Source: Polyangium sp. 15x6 (lineage in GTDB: Bacteria; Myxococcota_A; Polyangia; Polyangiales; Polyangiaceae). Taken from it: DNA of 64,000 bases. The stretch covers positions 248,001-312,000 of the forward strand of contig NZ_JASBQE010000001.1 of NCBI RefSeq assembly GCF_029960785.1. The letters are read 5' to 3'. A program made the position numbers and the translations under genes. Below are positions 1-7,958 of the stretch, piece by piece. Numbering within the stretch: the first letter of the stretch is position 1; every line of letters starts with the position of its first letter. The notes beneath the pieces are model-generated. The model did not search any database, had not been told where the DNA came from, and worked only from the letters and a program-made list of their open reading frames with translations.

Positions 1-314
1 GGTTTCCCGACGCGGCCGTCGCGTTCGTGGGGTATCTCTGCTCGCCCGAGGTGCAGCGCTTCCGGGCGCTCGTCGGGGGATACATCCCCACCATTCTCGC
101 CGTGCAAAACGATCCGGACGTCGCCCGGGCGCTGCCTTTCCTCGAACGAGTGCGGGGAGCGACGCTCGTCGCGAGGCCCTCGAACCAGGCCGGAGCAAGG
201 TACAACGAGGTCTCCATCGCCTTTTATCAAGGCGTGAGCAAGGCGCTTTACGGGACGGACCCCGAGAAGGCGCTGGAGCAGATCGAACGGCGTATCCGGC
301 GCTCGCTGCGGTGA
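1..314 (+). CDS. Sugar ABC transporter substrate-binding protein, C-terminal part
   Basis: The frame is open from the left edge (first full codon at base 3) and stops at 314, so only the last ~103 residues are present. Pieces such as SPEVQRF, NEVSIAFYQGVSKALYG and a basic C-terminal helix resemble the C-terminal lobe of family-1 extracellular solute-binding proteins, which capture sugars outside the inner membrane and deliver them to an ABC permease. The decisive support is context: two MalF/MalG-type permease genes follow on the same strand, the first 10 bases downstream, as in carbohydrate importer operons. The substrate cannot be told. The signal peptide and ligand-binding residues lie outside the window. 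Confidence 0.75.
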   Translation, partial: FPDAAVAFVGYLCSPEVQRFRALVGGYIPTILAVQNDPDVARALPFLERVRGATLVARPSNQAGARYNEVSIAFYQGVSKALYGTDPEKALEQIERRIRRSLR

Positions 315-324
315 GGGACATGGG

Positions 325-1248
325 ATGAGCACGACGGCGAGCGAGGCGGAAAAGCAGGGGGAGGTCGCGGGGATTCGCGCGAGGCGGCGCGCCCGGGTCG
401 CGTGGGCGTTCCTGTCTCCGGCGCTGATTGTCACGGCCTTCGTGGCGCTCTACCCGCTCTGCGACACGCTGTATCTGAGCCTCACGAACACCCGCCTCGC
501 CAGCGAGGAGCCCCCGCGGTTCGTGGGTTTGTCGAATTATGTCGAGCTCGTCCACGACGGGTTTTTCCTCGACGCGTTGCTCCTCACCGTGCTCTTCGCC
601 GTGATCACCGTGATGCTGGAGCTCGCCCTCGGCCTGGGGATCGCGCTGCTCCTCGATGCTCGGTTCAAGGGCCGCTCCGCCGTGCGCGCGGCCATGCTCG
701 TTCCCTGGGCCATCCCCACGGCCGTGTCCACGCAGATGTGGAAATGGATGTACAACGACGTGTACGGCGTCTTTAATGACGTGCTCGTGAATCGGCTGGG
801 GCTCGTCTCCGAGCCGATCGCATTCACCGCGGACCCGAGGACCTCGCTCGCCGCGGCCGTGCTCGTCGATGTCTGGAAGACGACGCCGTTCGTCGCGTTG
901 CTCCTGCTCGCCGGCCTGCAGCTCATCCCGCGCGAGCTTTACGAGGCCGCGCGCGTGGACGGCGCGACGCGCCTGCAGGCCTTCACGCAGATCACGTTGC
1001 CGCTCCTCCGGCCGGCCCTGCTCGTCGCGCTCGTGTTCCGGACGCTCGACGCATTGCGTGTCTTCGATGTCTTCTACGTGATGTTCGGGAGCCGGCCCGA
1101 CATGCAGACCCTGGCCACGTATGCCCACGAGATCCTCGTCAGCATCTCCGACGTGGGATACGGATCGGCCGTCTCCACCGCGATTTTCCTGGTCATCGCC
1201 GTCTTCATCGTGATCTACGTGGTGCTCTTCCGACGGAGGGAAGCATGA
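325..1248 (+). CDS. Carbohydrate ABC transporter permease, MalF type
   Basis: A 307-residue integral membrane protein with about six hydrophobic segments. It has the cytoplasmic EAA loop of binding-protein-dependent permeases near residues 205-230 (EAARVDGA, then a run ending LPLLRP), the site that docks on the ATPase subunit. Length and the first segment after a basic N-terminus fit the MalF/UgpA class of sugar permeases. It starts 10 bases after the binding-protein gene, and its TGA overlaps the start of the next permease by four bases (ATGA), so the two permeases should be translationally coupled and form a heterodimer. No ATPase gene is seen in the window. The sugar is unknown. Confidence 0.9.
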   Translation: MSTTASEAEKQGEVAGIRARRRARVAWAFLSPALIVTAFVALYPLCDTLYLSLTNTRLASEEPPRFVGLSNYVELVHDGFFLDALLLTVLFAVITVMLELALGLGIALLLDARFKGRSAVRAAMLVPWAIPTAVSTQMWKWMYNDVYGVFNDVLVNRLGLVSEPIAFTADPRTSLAAAVLVDVWKTTPFVALLLLAGLQLIPRELYEAARVDGATRLQAFTQITLPLLRPALLVALVFRTLDALRVFDVFYVMFGSRPDMQTLATYAHEILVSISDVGYGSAVSTAIFLVIAVFIVIYVVLFRRREA

Positions 1249-2090
1249 AGGCCCGGGCCATGGCGCGGCGAGGGATCTTCGGGATGGCCGTCCTTTCCCT
1301 CGTCGTGTATCTCGTCTTTCCCTTCGGCTGGGCGCTCGTGTCCTCGTTCAAGACGAACGCCGAGCTCTTCTCGACGCCCGCGCGTTTCTGGCCCGAGCAC
1401 CCCACGCTCGAACATTATCGTCACGTCCTCGCGAACGACGATTTTCTCCATGCGGCGCTGAACAGCGTCCTCGTGGCGAGCTCCGTGACGCTCGTCTCCC
1501 TCGCCATCGGCGCGCTCGCGGCCTTCGCCCTCGGCCGGTACCAATTCCGCGGCCGGAGCCTCGTGCTCTACGTCGTCCTCTCGATGACCCTGTTTCCCCA
1601 GATCGCCGTCCTCGGCGCGCTCTTCCAGCTCGTCAATGCGCTTGGCCTCTACAATCGGCTGCCGGCCCTCACCCTGACGTATCTCGTCTTCACGTTGCCG
1701 TTCACCATCTGGGTGCTCACCGGATTCCTCGAGGCCGTGCCCGTCGAGATCGAAGAGGCGGCGTACATGGACGGGGCATCTCCGCTCCAGCTCTTCACGA
1801 AAATCATGCTCCCGCTCGCGGCCCCCGGAATGGTCACGACGGGATTGCTCTCCTTCATCGCCGCATGGAACGAGCTCCTGTTCGCGCTCTCGTTCACGCA
1901 AACCCCGGACAAACGGACCGTGACCTATGCGATCCTCTCGTTTTCCGCGACGACGAGCTCTGCATTCGAGGTGCCCTGGGGTCAGATGATGGCCGCTTCC
2001 GTGCTCGTGACGATGCCGCTCGTCCTGCTCGCGCTCGTTTTCCAGAGGCGCATCATCGCGGGGCTCACCGCGGGAGCCGTGAAGGGTTGA
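1245..2090 (+). CDS. Carbohydrate ABC transporter permease, MalG type
   Basis: A 281-residue membrane protein, the second permease of the sugar importer. It has the EAA motif near residues 168-190 (EEAAYMDGAS, then LFTKIMLPL) and the family's six hydrophobic segments. The start overlaps the stop of the preceding permease in an ATGA. This is the last intact gene of the operon: immediately after its stop the sequence turns into a methyltransferase fragment, so any downstream partner (for instance an ATPase) is either elsewhere or was lost. Confidence 0.9.
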   Translation: MKARAMARRGIFGMAVLSLVVYLVFPFGWALVSSFKTNAELFSTPARFWPEHPTLEHYRHVLANDDFLHAALNSVLVASSVTLVSLAIGALAAFALGRYQFRGRSLVLYVVLSMTLFPQIAVLGALFQLVNALGLYNRLPALTLTYLVFTLPFTIWVLTGFLEAVPVEIEEAAYMDGASPLQLFTKIMLPLAAPGMVTTGLLSFIAAWNELLFALSFTQTPDKRTVTYAILSFSATTSSAFEVPWGQMMAASVLVTMPLVLLALVFQRRIIAGLTAGAVKG

Positions 2091-2091
2091 G

Positions 2092-2409
2092 CGAGCCTCG
2101 CCGCCTGCGTTTTACGTGCTGAAGCGGATCCTTCACGACTGGGCGGATGATACGTGCGTGACCATCCTGAAGCATTGCAGGCGCGCGATGGCCGCGGGAG
2201 GGCGCGTGCTCGTCGTCGACGCGCTCATGCCCGCGGGGAATACGGATCACCCGAGCATGTCGCTCGATCTTTGCATGCTGACGGTCGTGCCCGGCCGCGA
2301 GCGCACCGAGGCCGAGTTCGATGCGCTTTTTCAGGCCGCCGGTTTGAAGATCGCCCGCGTGATCCCGACGAAGAACTCCGTCGCCATCCTGGAGGGCATC
2401 GCGGCCTGA
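2092..2409 (+). pseudogene. C-terminal remnant of an O-methyltransferase (PF00891-like)
   Basis: The frame is open from just after the permease stop and encodes about 105 residues. The fragment FYVLKRILHDWADD followed by GGRVLVVDALMP and a C-terminal FQAAGLKIARV is typical of the last third of SAM-dependent O-methyltransferases of the hydroxyneurosporene/caffeic-acid type, where VLKRILHDWDD precedes the post-motif helix. The N-terminal dimerisation domain and the glycine-rich SAM loop are missing. The only in-frame start is a GTG at 2116 inside the conserved motif. It is best read as a 5'-truncated gene joined to the transporter operon by rearrangement. A functional short protein is unlikely. 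Confidence 0.7.
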
Positions 2410-2629
2410 CGTCGTGTCGGCCCGACATCAGTCGCGACGGACAAAGTCTCTTCCGTGACGGACCAGCTCGGGAGCTCGGCTCCCTGGCATTCGAGCACGC
2501 CGGCCCAGGAATCGAGGGGTTTTCCTCCCGGTGGTCGTGACGTTCCCAGCTACCGGAATCGAGGCGTGATGTCCACTGCACAGCGATCTTGCTTGCGCTG
2601 CGGAAAACGCTCGTGGGAGCATACCCTTC
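2410..2629. other. Intergenic stretch with a short perfect palindrome
   Basis: This stretch separates the methyltransferase remnant from the DUF2330 gene. It holds a perfect 13-base palindrome, TGTCGG-C-CCGACA at 2415-2427, just after the remnant's stop. I see no convincing promoter hexamers and no coding frame with a reasonable start. The palindrome could be an operator or chance. Confidence 0.3.
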
Positions 2630-4360
2630 ATGCTGTCCCGCCTGCGAGCCCTCGGCCTCGCCGTTCCCCTCGCTCTCGCCGCGCTCACGAGCGCGCCCTC
2701 CGCCGACGCTTTTTGCGGTTTCTACGTCGCAGGCGCGGATTCCACGAAGCTTTTCAACAACGCGACCATGGTCGTGCTGATGCGCGAGGGCACCCGCACG
2801 GTGCTCTCGATGCAGAACAACTACCAGGGGCCGCCGGAGAACTTCGCGATGGTCGTGCCGGTGCCCGTGGTGCTGCAAAAAGAGAACGTCAAGACCTTGC
2901 CCATGGCGGTGTTCGACAAGGTCGACAAACTCGCGGCGCCGCGGCTCGTCGAATACTGGGAGCAGGACCCTTGCGCGCCGCTCCCGCCACCGATGCCGAT
3001 GGCCGCGCCGGGCGGCGCGAGGGTCATGCGTTCGGGGCCCGCGAAATCGGGCGCGGCCGACCTCGGCGTGACGATCGAGGCCCAGTTCACCGTGGGCGAA
3101 TACGAGGTCGTCATCCTGAGCGCGCGTGACTCGCTCGGGCTCGATACGTGGCTGCGCCAGGAGAAATACAAGATTCCCGCGGGCGCCGAGCCCCTGCTCC
3201 GCCCTTACGTGCAGGGCGGTAGCAAGTTCTTCGTGGCCAAGGTCGACACGAAGAAGGTGCGCTTCGAGAACGGGCAAGCCATGCTCTCGCCGCTCCGGTT
3301 CCATTACGACAGCGAAACGTTCGCGCTGCCGGTGCGGCTCGGGCTCGTGAACTCCTCGGGCACGCAGGACCTCATCGTGCACATCCTCGCGCGCGGGCAG
3401 CGGTACGAGACGGCGAATTACCCGAACGTCGCCATTCCGACGAACCTCGACGTGAAGGACAAGGTTCGTGACGATTTCGGCGCGTTTTACGCGGCGCTCT
3501 TCGATCGCACGCTCGCGAGGCAGCCGAACGCCGCGATCACCGAGTATGCGTGGGATGCGGGGTCGTGTGATCCGTGCCCCGGGCCCACGCTCGACGGCTC
3601 GGACCTTGCGACGCTCGGCGCGGACGTGATCGGCGACGCGCAGCAGGTCGCGGGACCGGCACCCGCGCCTCCAGGGCTCGGGCCCGCGCCCGCGCCGCCC
3701 ATGCCGAGGCCGATGCCGCGCTGGCGTGGAGGGAGCGGGTTTGTCTTGACGCGCCTTCACCTTCGGTATGGCAAGAATGGGCTCGGGGAGGATCTCGTCT
3801 TCCGGGCTGCACCGCCGATCGTCGGCGGGCGCGAGTTCTTGACCGACGGGAAAAAGCTCGAGACGGGCGCGGTGCAGAGCGGTATCAACAACTTCCAGGG
3901 GCGGTATGCGATCCGGCACGCGTGGACCGGAGCCGTCACGTGCCCGAATCCGCGTCGCGGGATCTGGGGTGGGCCGCCCAGCGGCGTGGCGAACAAGGGC
4001 ACGGAGGCCGCGCAAAAGCTCGCATTCGCGAAGCGCGGCGGGATCGAGCTCGCCGCCCTGGTTCAGCGCGACGAGAGTGAGACGCGGATCGATAGTGGTC
4101 CGCTCGTGCCCGCGCCGGCGATGTATGCAGCGGCGCCCGCCACGGATACGACGAATGCGACGCCGCTGCCTGCGGATTCGGCGACGCCCGGGGCGACGGG
4201 CGCGGGAGCGTCCGGGCCGCCGGCCGAGCCGCCGAAGGGGGGTTGTGCAGGGTGTCGCGTGGGCGAAACCGGCGGCGAGCCGGGGCCCGTCGGCGCTGGG
4301 TTCGTCGCGGCGATCGGAGCCGTCGCGCTCAGGCTCTCGCGGCGGCGAACGGCGCGTTGA
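2630..4360 (+). CDS. DUF2330 domain secreted protein with MYXO-CTERM-like anchor
   Basis: A 576-residue protein with an N-terminal signal peptide (hydrophobic to about residue 25, ending SADAFC). The following block (CGFYVAG, LFNNATMVVLMREG, QNNYQGPPENFAMVVPVPV) is characteristic of DUF2330, a family of unknown function common in myxobacteria. The middle is the DUF2330 body, then a Pro/Ala-rich stretch (about 345-365) and a low-complexity linker. The C-terminus has GGCAGC, a hydrophobic helix and RRR, the layout of a MYXO-CTERM sorting tail, which predicts processing and attachment at the outer surface. It is a single gene, facing a convergent hydrolase gene four bases away. Confidence 0.85.
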   Translation: MLSRLRALGLAVPLALAALTSAPSADAFCGFYVAGADSTKLFNNATMVVLMREGTRTVLSMQNNYQGPPENFAMVVPVPVVLQKENVKTLPMAVFDKVDKLAAPRLVEYWEQDPCAPLPPPMPMAAPGGARVMRSGPAKSGAADLGVTIEAQFTVGEYEVVILSARDSLGLDTWLRQEKYKIPAGAEPLLRPYVQGGSKFFVAKVDTKKVRFENGQAMLSPLRFHYDSETFALPVRLGLVNSSGTQDLIVHILARGQRYETANYPNVAIPTNLDVKDKVRDDFGAFYAALFDRTLARQPNAAITEYAWDAGSCDPCPGPTLDGSDLATLGADVIGDAQQVAGPAPAPPGLGPAPAPPMPRPMPRWRGGSGFVLTRLHLRYGKNGLGEDLVFRAAPPIVGGREFLTDGKKLETGAVQSGINNFQGRYAIRHAWTGAVTCPNPRRGIWGGPPSGVANKGTEAAQKLAFAKRGGIELAALVQRDESETRIDSGPLVPAPAMYAAAPATDTTNATPLPADSATPGATGAGASGPPAEPPKGGCAGCRVGETGGEPGPVGAGFVAAIGAVALRLSRRRTAR

Positions 4361-4364
4361 GGTT

Positions 4365-5153
4365 TTATCCGCGCAGGCGCTCGGCGAAGAAAGCGAGCAC
4401 GCGGTCGAGCGCCTGTCGCGTGGGATGACCCGCCTCGTCGACGAGGTCGTTCGTCACGACCGAATGCGCGCGCCGCGGGATGCCCCAGCGGTTGCCCGGG
4501 CCCGAGTCGATCTCGATGGTCTCGACCGCGGGGCCGAGCTCCTTGCGCAAGGACACGAAGCGCTCGCCCGGGCAAAGAGCGTCGTGCGTGAATCGCATCG
4601 CGAGCACCTGCGCGCCGGACGCGCATCGCTCCTTCACCGCGGCGAGATCACGCTCCGAGATGTGCATGCCCGCGCGGCGCGCCGCGCCGAGGCCGAACGG
4701 GAGCGACGGCTGGCTGAGCACCGGCGCCGCGACCGCGGGGTCGACCATGAGCGCGAGCGCGAAATTGCCCGTGATGCACATTCCGATCGCGCCGACGCCC
4801 TTGCCCCCGAGCTCCGCGTGCACGTGGCGGCAGAGCGCGCGCAGCCAATCGACGAGGGGGCTCGATTCGTTCGCCGCGAGCACGGCGAACTCGCGCGAGA
4901 TGCAGGCGCGCGCGAGCTCGGAGAGGGCGTAGGGCATCGAGAGCGGTTTTCCCGGCGTCCCGAAGAGCTGCGGCAGGAAGACCGTGAACCCCTCGGCGGC
5001 GACGCGCTCGGCGAAACCAATCACCGAAGGCGTGATGCCGGGCATCTCGCTCATGATGACGACGCCGGGCCCGCTGCCGCGACGGTAGACGTCCTTCTCG
5101 GCGCCGTCGTGGGTGAAGGAATCTCGCTTGAAACCGTCGAGCTCGATGGCCAT
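4365..5153 (-). CDS. Dienelactone hydrolase family protein
   Basis: An alpha/beta-hydrolase of 262 residues from ATG 5153 (an upstream in-frame ATG at 5186 would add 11 residues and overlap the next gene). The nucleophile elbow reads GMCITG, with Cys in place of Ser as in carboxymethylenebutenolidase. MSEMPGITP near the N-terminus fits the oxyanion-hole strand, and a late THDALCP and the following His region could supply the acid and base. The substrate is unknown; family members hydrolyse lactones and esters. It lies downstream of, and on the same strand as, the von Willebrand lipoprotein gene, so the two may be cotranscribed. Confidence 0.8.
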   Translation of the reverse strand: MAIELDGFKRDSFTHDGAEKDVYRRGSGPGVVIMSEMPGITPSVIGFAERVAAEGFTVFLPQLFGTPGKPLSMPYALSELARACISREFAVLAANESSPLVDWLRALCRHVHAELGGKGVGAIGMCITGNFALALMVDPAVAAPVLSQPSLPFGLGAARRAGMHISERDLAAVKERCASGAQVLAMRFTHDALCPGERFVSLRKELGPAVETIEIDSGPGNRWGIPRRAHSVVTNDLVDEAGHPTRQALDRVLAFFAERLRG

Positions 5154-5182
5154 GGCCGCGCATGGTAGCGCGGAACGTTCGC

Positions 5183-6619
5183 TCAATGAAGGGACTCGAC
5201 CGCCTGCTGGTGCACTTCCTTGCGCTTGCGAACGACGGAGGGGGCTTCCGAAGGCATGGGCATGGGGGTGGACATGGCGTCGTCGGAGAATTCGAAGCCG
5301 TACTCCCCGGAAGAGGCCTTCGGGGCCGGGCGATCGGCCTCCGGCATGTCCTTGGCCACCGAGGTCATGTTCGTCGCGAGCTTTTCGAGCTCGGCGCTCG
5401 GCGTGCGCTTCGATTGCGCGAGGGCCGCCGCGGCGCCTTTTTCGAGCATCCCGCGCGCGCGCACGTACGCGCCCTGCTTGCCGAGCTCGAGCGCCTGGAG
5501 CGTCGTCGCGGACGCCTCGGCGAGCGCGGCCGTGAGCTCGACCGCGGGGTTTTTCGCCTTCGCGACCTCGCCCTCGTCGAGCGTCGTCCGCGCGCCGAGG
5601 TAGAGGCGCCGCTCGAGGCGGCCGGCCTGTTCGAGCGCGTCGTCGAACGTGAGCACCGCGTCGAGCAGCTCGATCGGCACGCCCGCCTTGCGCGGCGTCA
5701 CCGTCATTCGAACCACGACGTCGCGGCTGTCGCCGCGCACGATGTCGCCGAGCGGCAGGTAGGCGGCGGCGCTGCCCGGCGAGACCATTTCACCTCCAAC
5801 GATCGCGTCGATGCGCACGCCGGGGCCTGGCGTCAGCGTGACCGAGGCCTGGCGGCCGTACACCGTGTCGAGGCGATCGAGCTCCTCCCGGAAGAACCCG
5901 GCGAGTTTGTCCGCGCTCTCGATGTATCGGTACCGCCCGCCGGAGAGGTCCGCGAGCTTGTTCATGAGCGTCTCGTCGTAATCGAGCCCGAGCCCGAGGG
6001 TCGTGACCGCGACGCCGCGGTCGGCGGCCCTCTTCGCGGTGTATTCGAGGTTTGCCGCCTGGTTCGGGATGCCGTCGCCGAGGAGCACGACGCGGTTCAC
6101 GCCATTCGGATTGTGATTCGCGAGCACCTCGTCGAGCGCCGTCTGGAGCCCGCCCGCCATTTCGGTCGTGCCGCGCGCCTCCATGGCCGCGATGCGCCGA
6201 CGCGCCTCTTCGCGGACCTCGTCGTCGAGCTCGGTCGACGGGATGAGGACCTCGGCCTTCGAATGAAACACGACGACCGCGAGCCGGTCGCCGTCCTTGA
6301 GCGAGTCGATCACCTGCAGGCTCGCGCGCCGCGCGGCCACGATTGCCTCGCCCTCCATCGAGCCCGAGGTGTCGATCGCGAGCGCGACGTTCACGGGGCC
6401 ACGCTCGCGCGCGGGGCGCGGCGCGGTCGAGATACGGAGGACGGCGTAGACCGTGCTGTCCCCGTTCGCGAGGAGCATGGGCGAGCCGAGCAGCGTCTCC
6501 ACGCGGACCGCGTTCGGATCCCGCGCGCCCGAGGGCGACGCGGCCGGCCCGCAGCCGAGGACGAAGAGGGCAGCGGCGAGGAGGAGGAGGATCGACGAAC
6601 GAAACGCGAGATCTCTCAT
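5183..6619 (-). CDS. von Willebrand factor A domain lipoprotein
   Basis: From the ATG at 6619 the 478-residue product begins with a lipoprotein signal peptide whose lipobox LFVLGC predicts lipidation at about Cys22. The vWA domain carries the MIDAS motif DTSGS and a later GDGIPNQ strand, so it should bind a divalent metal and a protein ligand at the envelope. The layout (vWA, then a beta-rich middle and a helical C-terminal third with AKNPAVELTAALAEAS) matches the YfbK/TerF-like vWA lipoproteins of deltaproteobacteria. The longer frame back to 6757 has no signal peptide at its start, so 6619 is preferred. Confidence 0.85.
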   Translation of the reverse strand: MRDLAFRSSILLLLAAALFVLGCGPAASPSGARDPNAVRVETLLGSPMLLANGDSTVYAVLRISTAPRPARERGPVNVALAIDTSGSMEGEAIVAARRASLQVIDSLKDGDRLAVVVFHSKAEVLIPSTELDDEVREEARRRIAAMEARGTTEMAGGLQTALDEVLANHNPNGVNRVVLLGDGIPNQAANLEYTAKRAADRGVAVTTLGLGLDYDETLMNKLADLSGGRYRYIESADKLAGFFREELDRLDTVYGRQASVTLTPGPGVRIDAIVGGEMVSPGSAAAYLPLGDIVRGDSRDVVVRMTVTPRKAGVPIELLDAVLTFDDALEQAGRLERRLYLGARTTLDEGEVAKAKNPAVELTAALAEASATTLQALELGKQGAYVRARGMLEKGAAAALAQSKRTPSAELEKLATNMTSVAKDMPEADRPAPKASSGEYGFEFSDDAMSTPMPMPSEAPSVVRKRKEVHQQAVESLH

Positions 6620-6868
6620 GGCGACTCCAGAGCCCGCTAAGACGCGCGAGGGCGCCCGAAGATTTGGCGGCGCGGTCGGAAGGGCGCGTTCGTGAATGAG
6701 GGAGGCCGCGTGGTCGCATCGCGGCAGGTGCTCGATGCGGGCGGACAAACCGTGCACGAAGAGCGCGGGTTACGGCGTGCACCTCGACACGACGCGGAGA
6801 CGACCCGGCGCGTGCGGTGGAGCGTGCTCCGCCTCGTGCCCTGCGCGCGAATCGAGTAGGCTTTCGCC

Positions 6869-7144
6869 ATGGTCTCCACCGTTCATTGCCCGAACTGCGG
6901 GGCGCCTGCGCAAGCAGGCAGCGCCACCTGTTTTTATTGCCGCGCCGTCCTCGCCTGGCCCGGCGCGCCCGGCGGCGCGGTGCAGGCGAACGGACCCGGC
7001 GGCATGCCGGCCGGGGTCGTCGAGGCGCTGCGCTCCGGCAACAAGATCGAGGCGATCCGGCTCTACCGAGAAGCGCGAAAATCCTCGCTCCTCGAAGCGA
7101 AAAACGCCGTGGAGGCCCTGGAGAAGCAGCTCGGCCTCGGGTGA
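6869..7144 (+). CDS. Zinc-ribbon protein with ribosomal L7/L12 C-terminal-like domain
   Basis: A 91-residue protein. Residues 7-25 form a zinc ribbon (CPNCG, then CFYC). Residues ~48-90 (GVVEALRSGNKIEAIRLYRE, then LLEAKNAVEALEKQ) match the L7/L12 C-terminal fold, in which KxxAIKxxRExTGxGLKEAK is the factor-binding face. Such fusions occur as stand-alone small proteins of unknown role in several bacteria. A function in translation factor recruitment would be inference only. It is transcribed away from the vWA lipoprotein gene across a 249-base divergent spacer. Confidence 0.75.
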   Translation: MVSTVHCPNCGAPAQAGSATCFYCRAVLAWPGAPGGAVQANGPGGMPAGVVEALRSGNKIEAIRLYREARKSSLLEAKNAVEALEKQLGLG

Positions 7145-7206
7145 GCGGGGCTTTCGCGGCCGATCTTTCGGAGAGACTTGCTCGAACGGACGGCATCCGT
7201 TATGTT

Positions 7207-7239
7207 GGACGACACCACGCTTTGTTGGAGGTGTCGTCC
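7207..7239 (+). promoter_or_regulatory. Hairpin/inverted repeat overlapping a ribosome-binding site
   Basis: GGACGACACC at 7207-7216 and GGTGTCGTCC at 7230-7239 are perfect 10-base complements separated by 13 bases. The right arm covers most of the GGAGGT Shine-Dalgarno (7227-7232) of the small gene starting at 7241. In RNA this stem would hide the ribosome-binding site. As DNA it could be a repressor operator. Either way it is placed to control the 48-residue peptide. Confidence 0.6.
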
Positions 7240-7240
7240 G

Positions 7241-7387
7241 ATGAACCAGCGCAACGCTCGTGTGATCGATCTCGACGAGGTGCGAAGGAAGCGCGCAGAC
7301 GAGCAGCGCCGGAAGGCCGATACGGCGCCGGTCGTGCTCGTCTGGGTGCCCGTCTGGTTCTGGGTGCCCGTCTGGCCTGCGATGTGA
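7241..7387 (+). CDS. Small Trp/Val/Pro-tailed peptide, function unknown
   Basis: A 48-residue ORF from ATG 7241, eight bases after a good Shine-Dalgarno GGAGGT. The N-terminal half is polar and basic (NARVIDLDEVRRKRADEQRRK). The C-terminal half is strikingly hydrophobic and aromatic (VVLVWVPVWFWVPVWPAM), a repeated V-W-V-P-V pattern too short and proline-rich for an ordinary transmembrane helix. I do not recognise the family. A longer reading to GTG/ATG codons at 7178 would bypass the Shine-Dalgarno and is disfavoured. It converges on the Met-rich gene, whose stop is 25 bases away. Confidence 0.5.
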   Translation: MNQRNARVIDLDEVRRKRADEQRRKADTAPVVLVWVPVWFWVPVWPAM

Positions 7388-7412
7388 ACGGGCAAGCGGC
7401 CCACCGCGCGGG

Positions 7413-7901
7413 CTACTTCGTCGTGCTGGGCATACACATCATCATCGGCATCCCCCCGCACATCATCATCAAGGGCATGCCGGCGGACATCATGCGGGCC
7501 ATGGCCTCGCCGCGCTCCTTCATCATGTCCATGGACGTGCCGTCGCCGGGCGTCAATTTGCAGGTCATTCCGTCCTTCGTCATTTCATAGGTCATACGAC
7601 ACATCAACGGCATGATGCCCATCATGCCGGGCATCATGCCCATCATGGGCATCATGTTCATCATGCCGGGCATCATGCCCATGCCCATCATGCCAGGCAT
7701 CATGTTCATCATGCCGGGCATCATGTTCATCATGCCGGGCATCATGCCGGGCATCATGCCCATCATGCCGGGCATGGGCATGCCGGACATACCGGGCATC
7801 ATGTTCATCATGGGCATACCCTGCATGGGCGAGCCCATCATGGGCATCGACGAGGACATCATCGGCATCGGCATGTTCATGGCGGGCATTGCATTCGTCA
7901 T
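7413..7901 (-). CDS. Methionine-rich repeat protein (42% Met)
   Basis: The 162-residue product contains 68 methionines. Residues 1-100 are built of MPGMM/NMMPGMM repeats with almost no other side chains. Residues ~101-150 are less repetitive (CRMTYEMTKDGMTCKLTPGDG, then MKERGEAMARMMSAGMPLMMMCGGMP) and contain four Cys. It has no clear signal peptide. The start is supported by AAGGAGA seven bases upstream of ATG 7901. Met-rich segments with scattered Cys bind Cu(I) in known copper proteins such as CopC-, CusB- and Ctr-like motifs, so copper handling is a reasonable guess but unproven. The opposite strand gives an Ile/Met-rich shadow frame without a Shine-Dalgarno. Confidence 0.65.
   Translation of the reverse strand: MTNAMPAMNMPMPMMSSSMPMMGSPMQGMPMMNMMPGMSGMPMPGMMGMMPGMMPGMMNMMPGMMNMMPGMMGMGMMPGMMNMMPMMGMMPGMMGIMPLMCRMTYEMTKDGMTCKLTPGDGTSMDMMKERGEAMARMMSAGMPLMMMCGGMPMMMCMPSTTK
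7605..7872. repeat. Imprecise tandem repeat encoding MPGMM units
   Basis: Units such as CATCATGCCGGGCATCATG recur imperfectly through this stretch with spacings in multiples of three. They are the coding repeats of the Met-rich protein and keep its frame. The unit is partly self-complementary (GCCGGGC; CATG), so both strands look alike. No unique spacers are present, so this is not a CRISPR array. Confidence 0.8.
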
Positions 7902-7958
7902 GGCTCGGTCTCCTTTTCCGTCGTTCTAACGCTCTTACACGGCTGCGGTAGCAGTCGC

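Noticed and set aside
2225-4015. 596-residue minus-strand open frame
   Set aside because: It is antisense to the DUF2330 gene and is Arg/Glu/Ala-rich without any domain; GC-rich DNA gives such shadow frames.
7605-7872. CRISPR-like repeat array
   Set aside because: The units are imprecise, in-frame and have no unique spacers of constant length; they encode protein repeats.
7612-7929. 105-residue plus-strand Ile/Met-rich frame (MPGIM repeats)
   Set aside because: Mirror of the Met-rich gene on the other strand, caused by the partly self-complementary repeat; no ribosome site, whereas the minus-strand gene has AAGGAGA.
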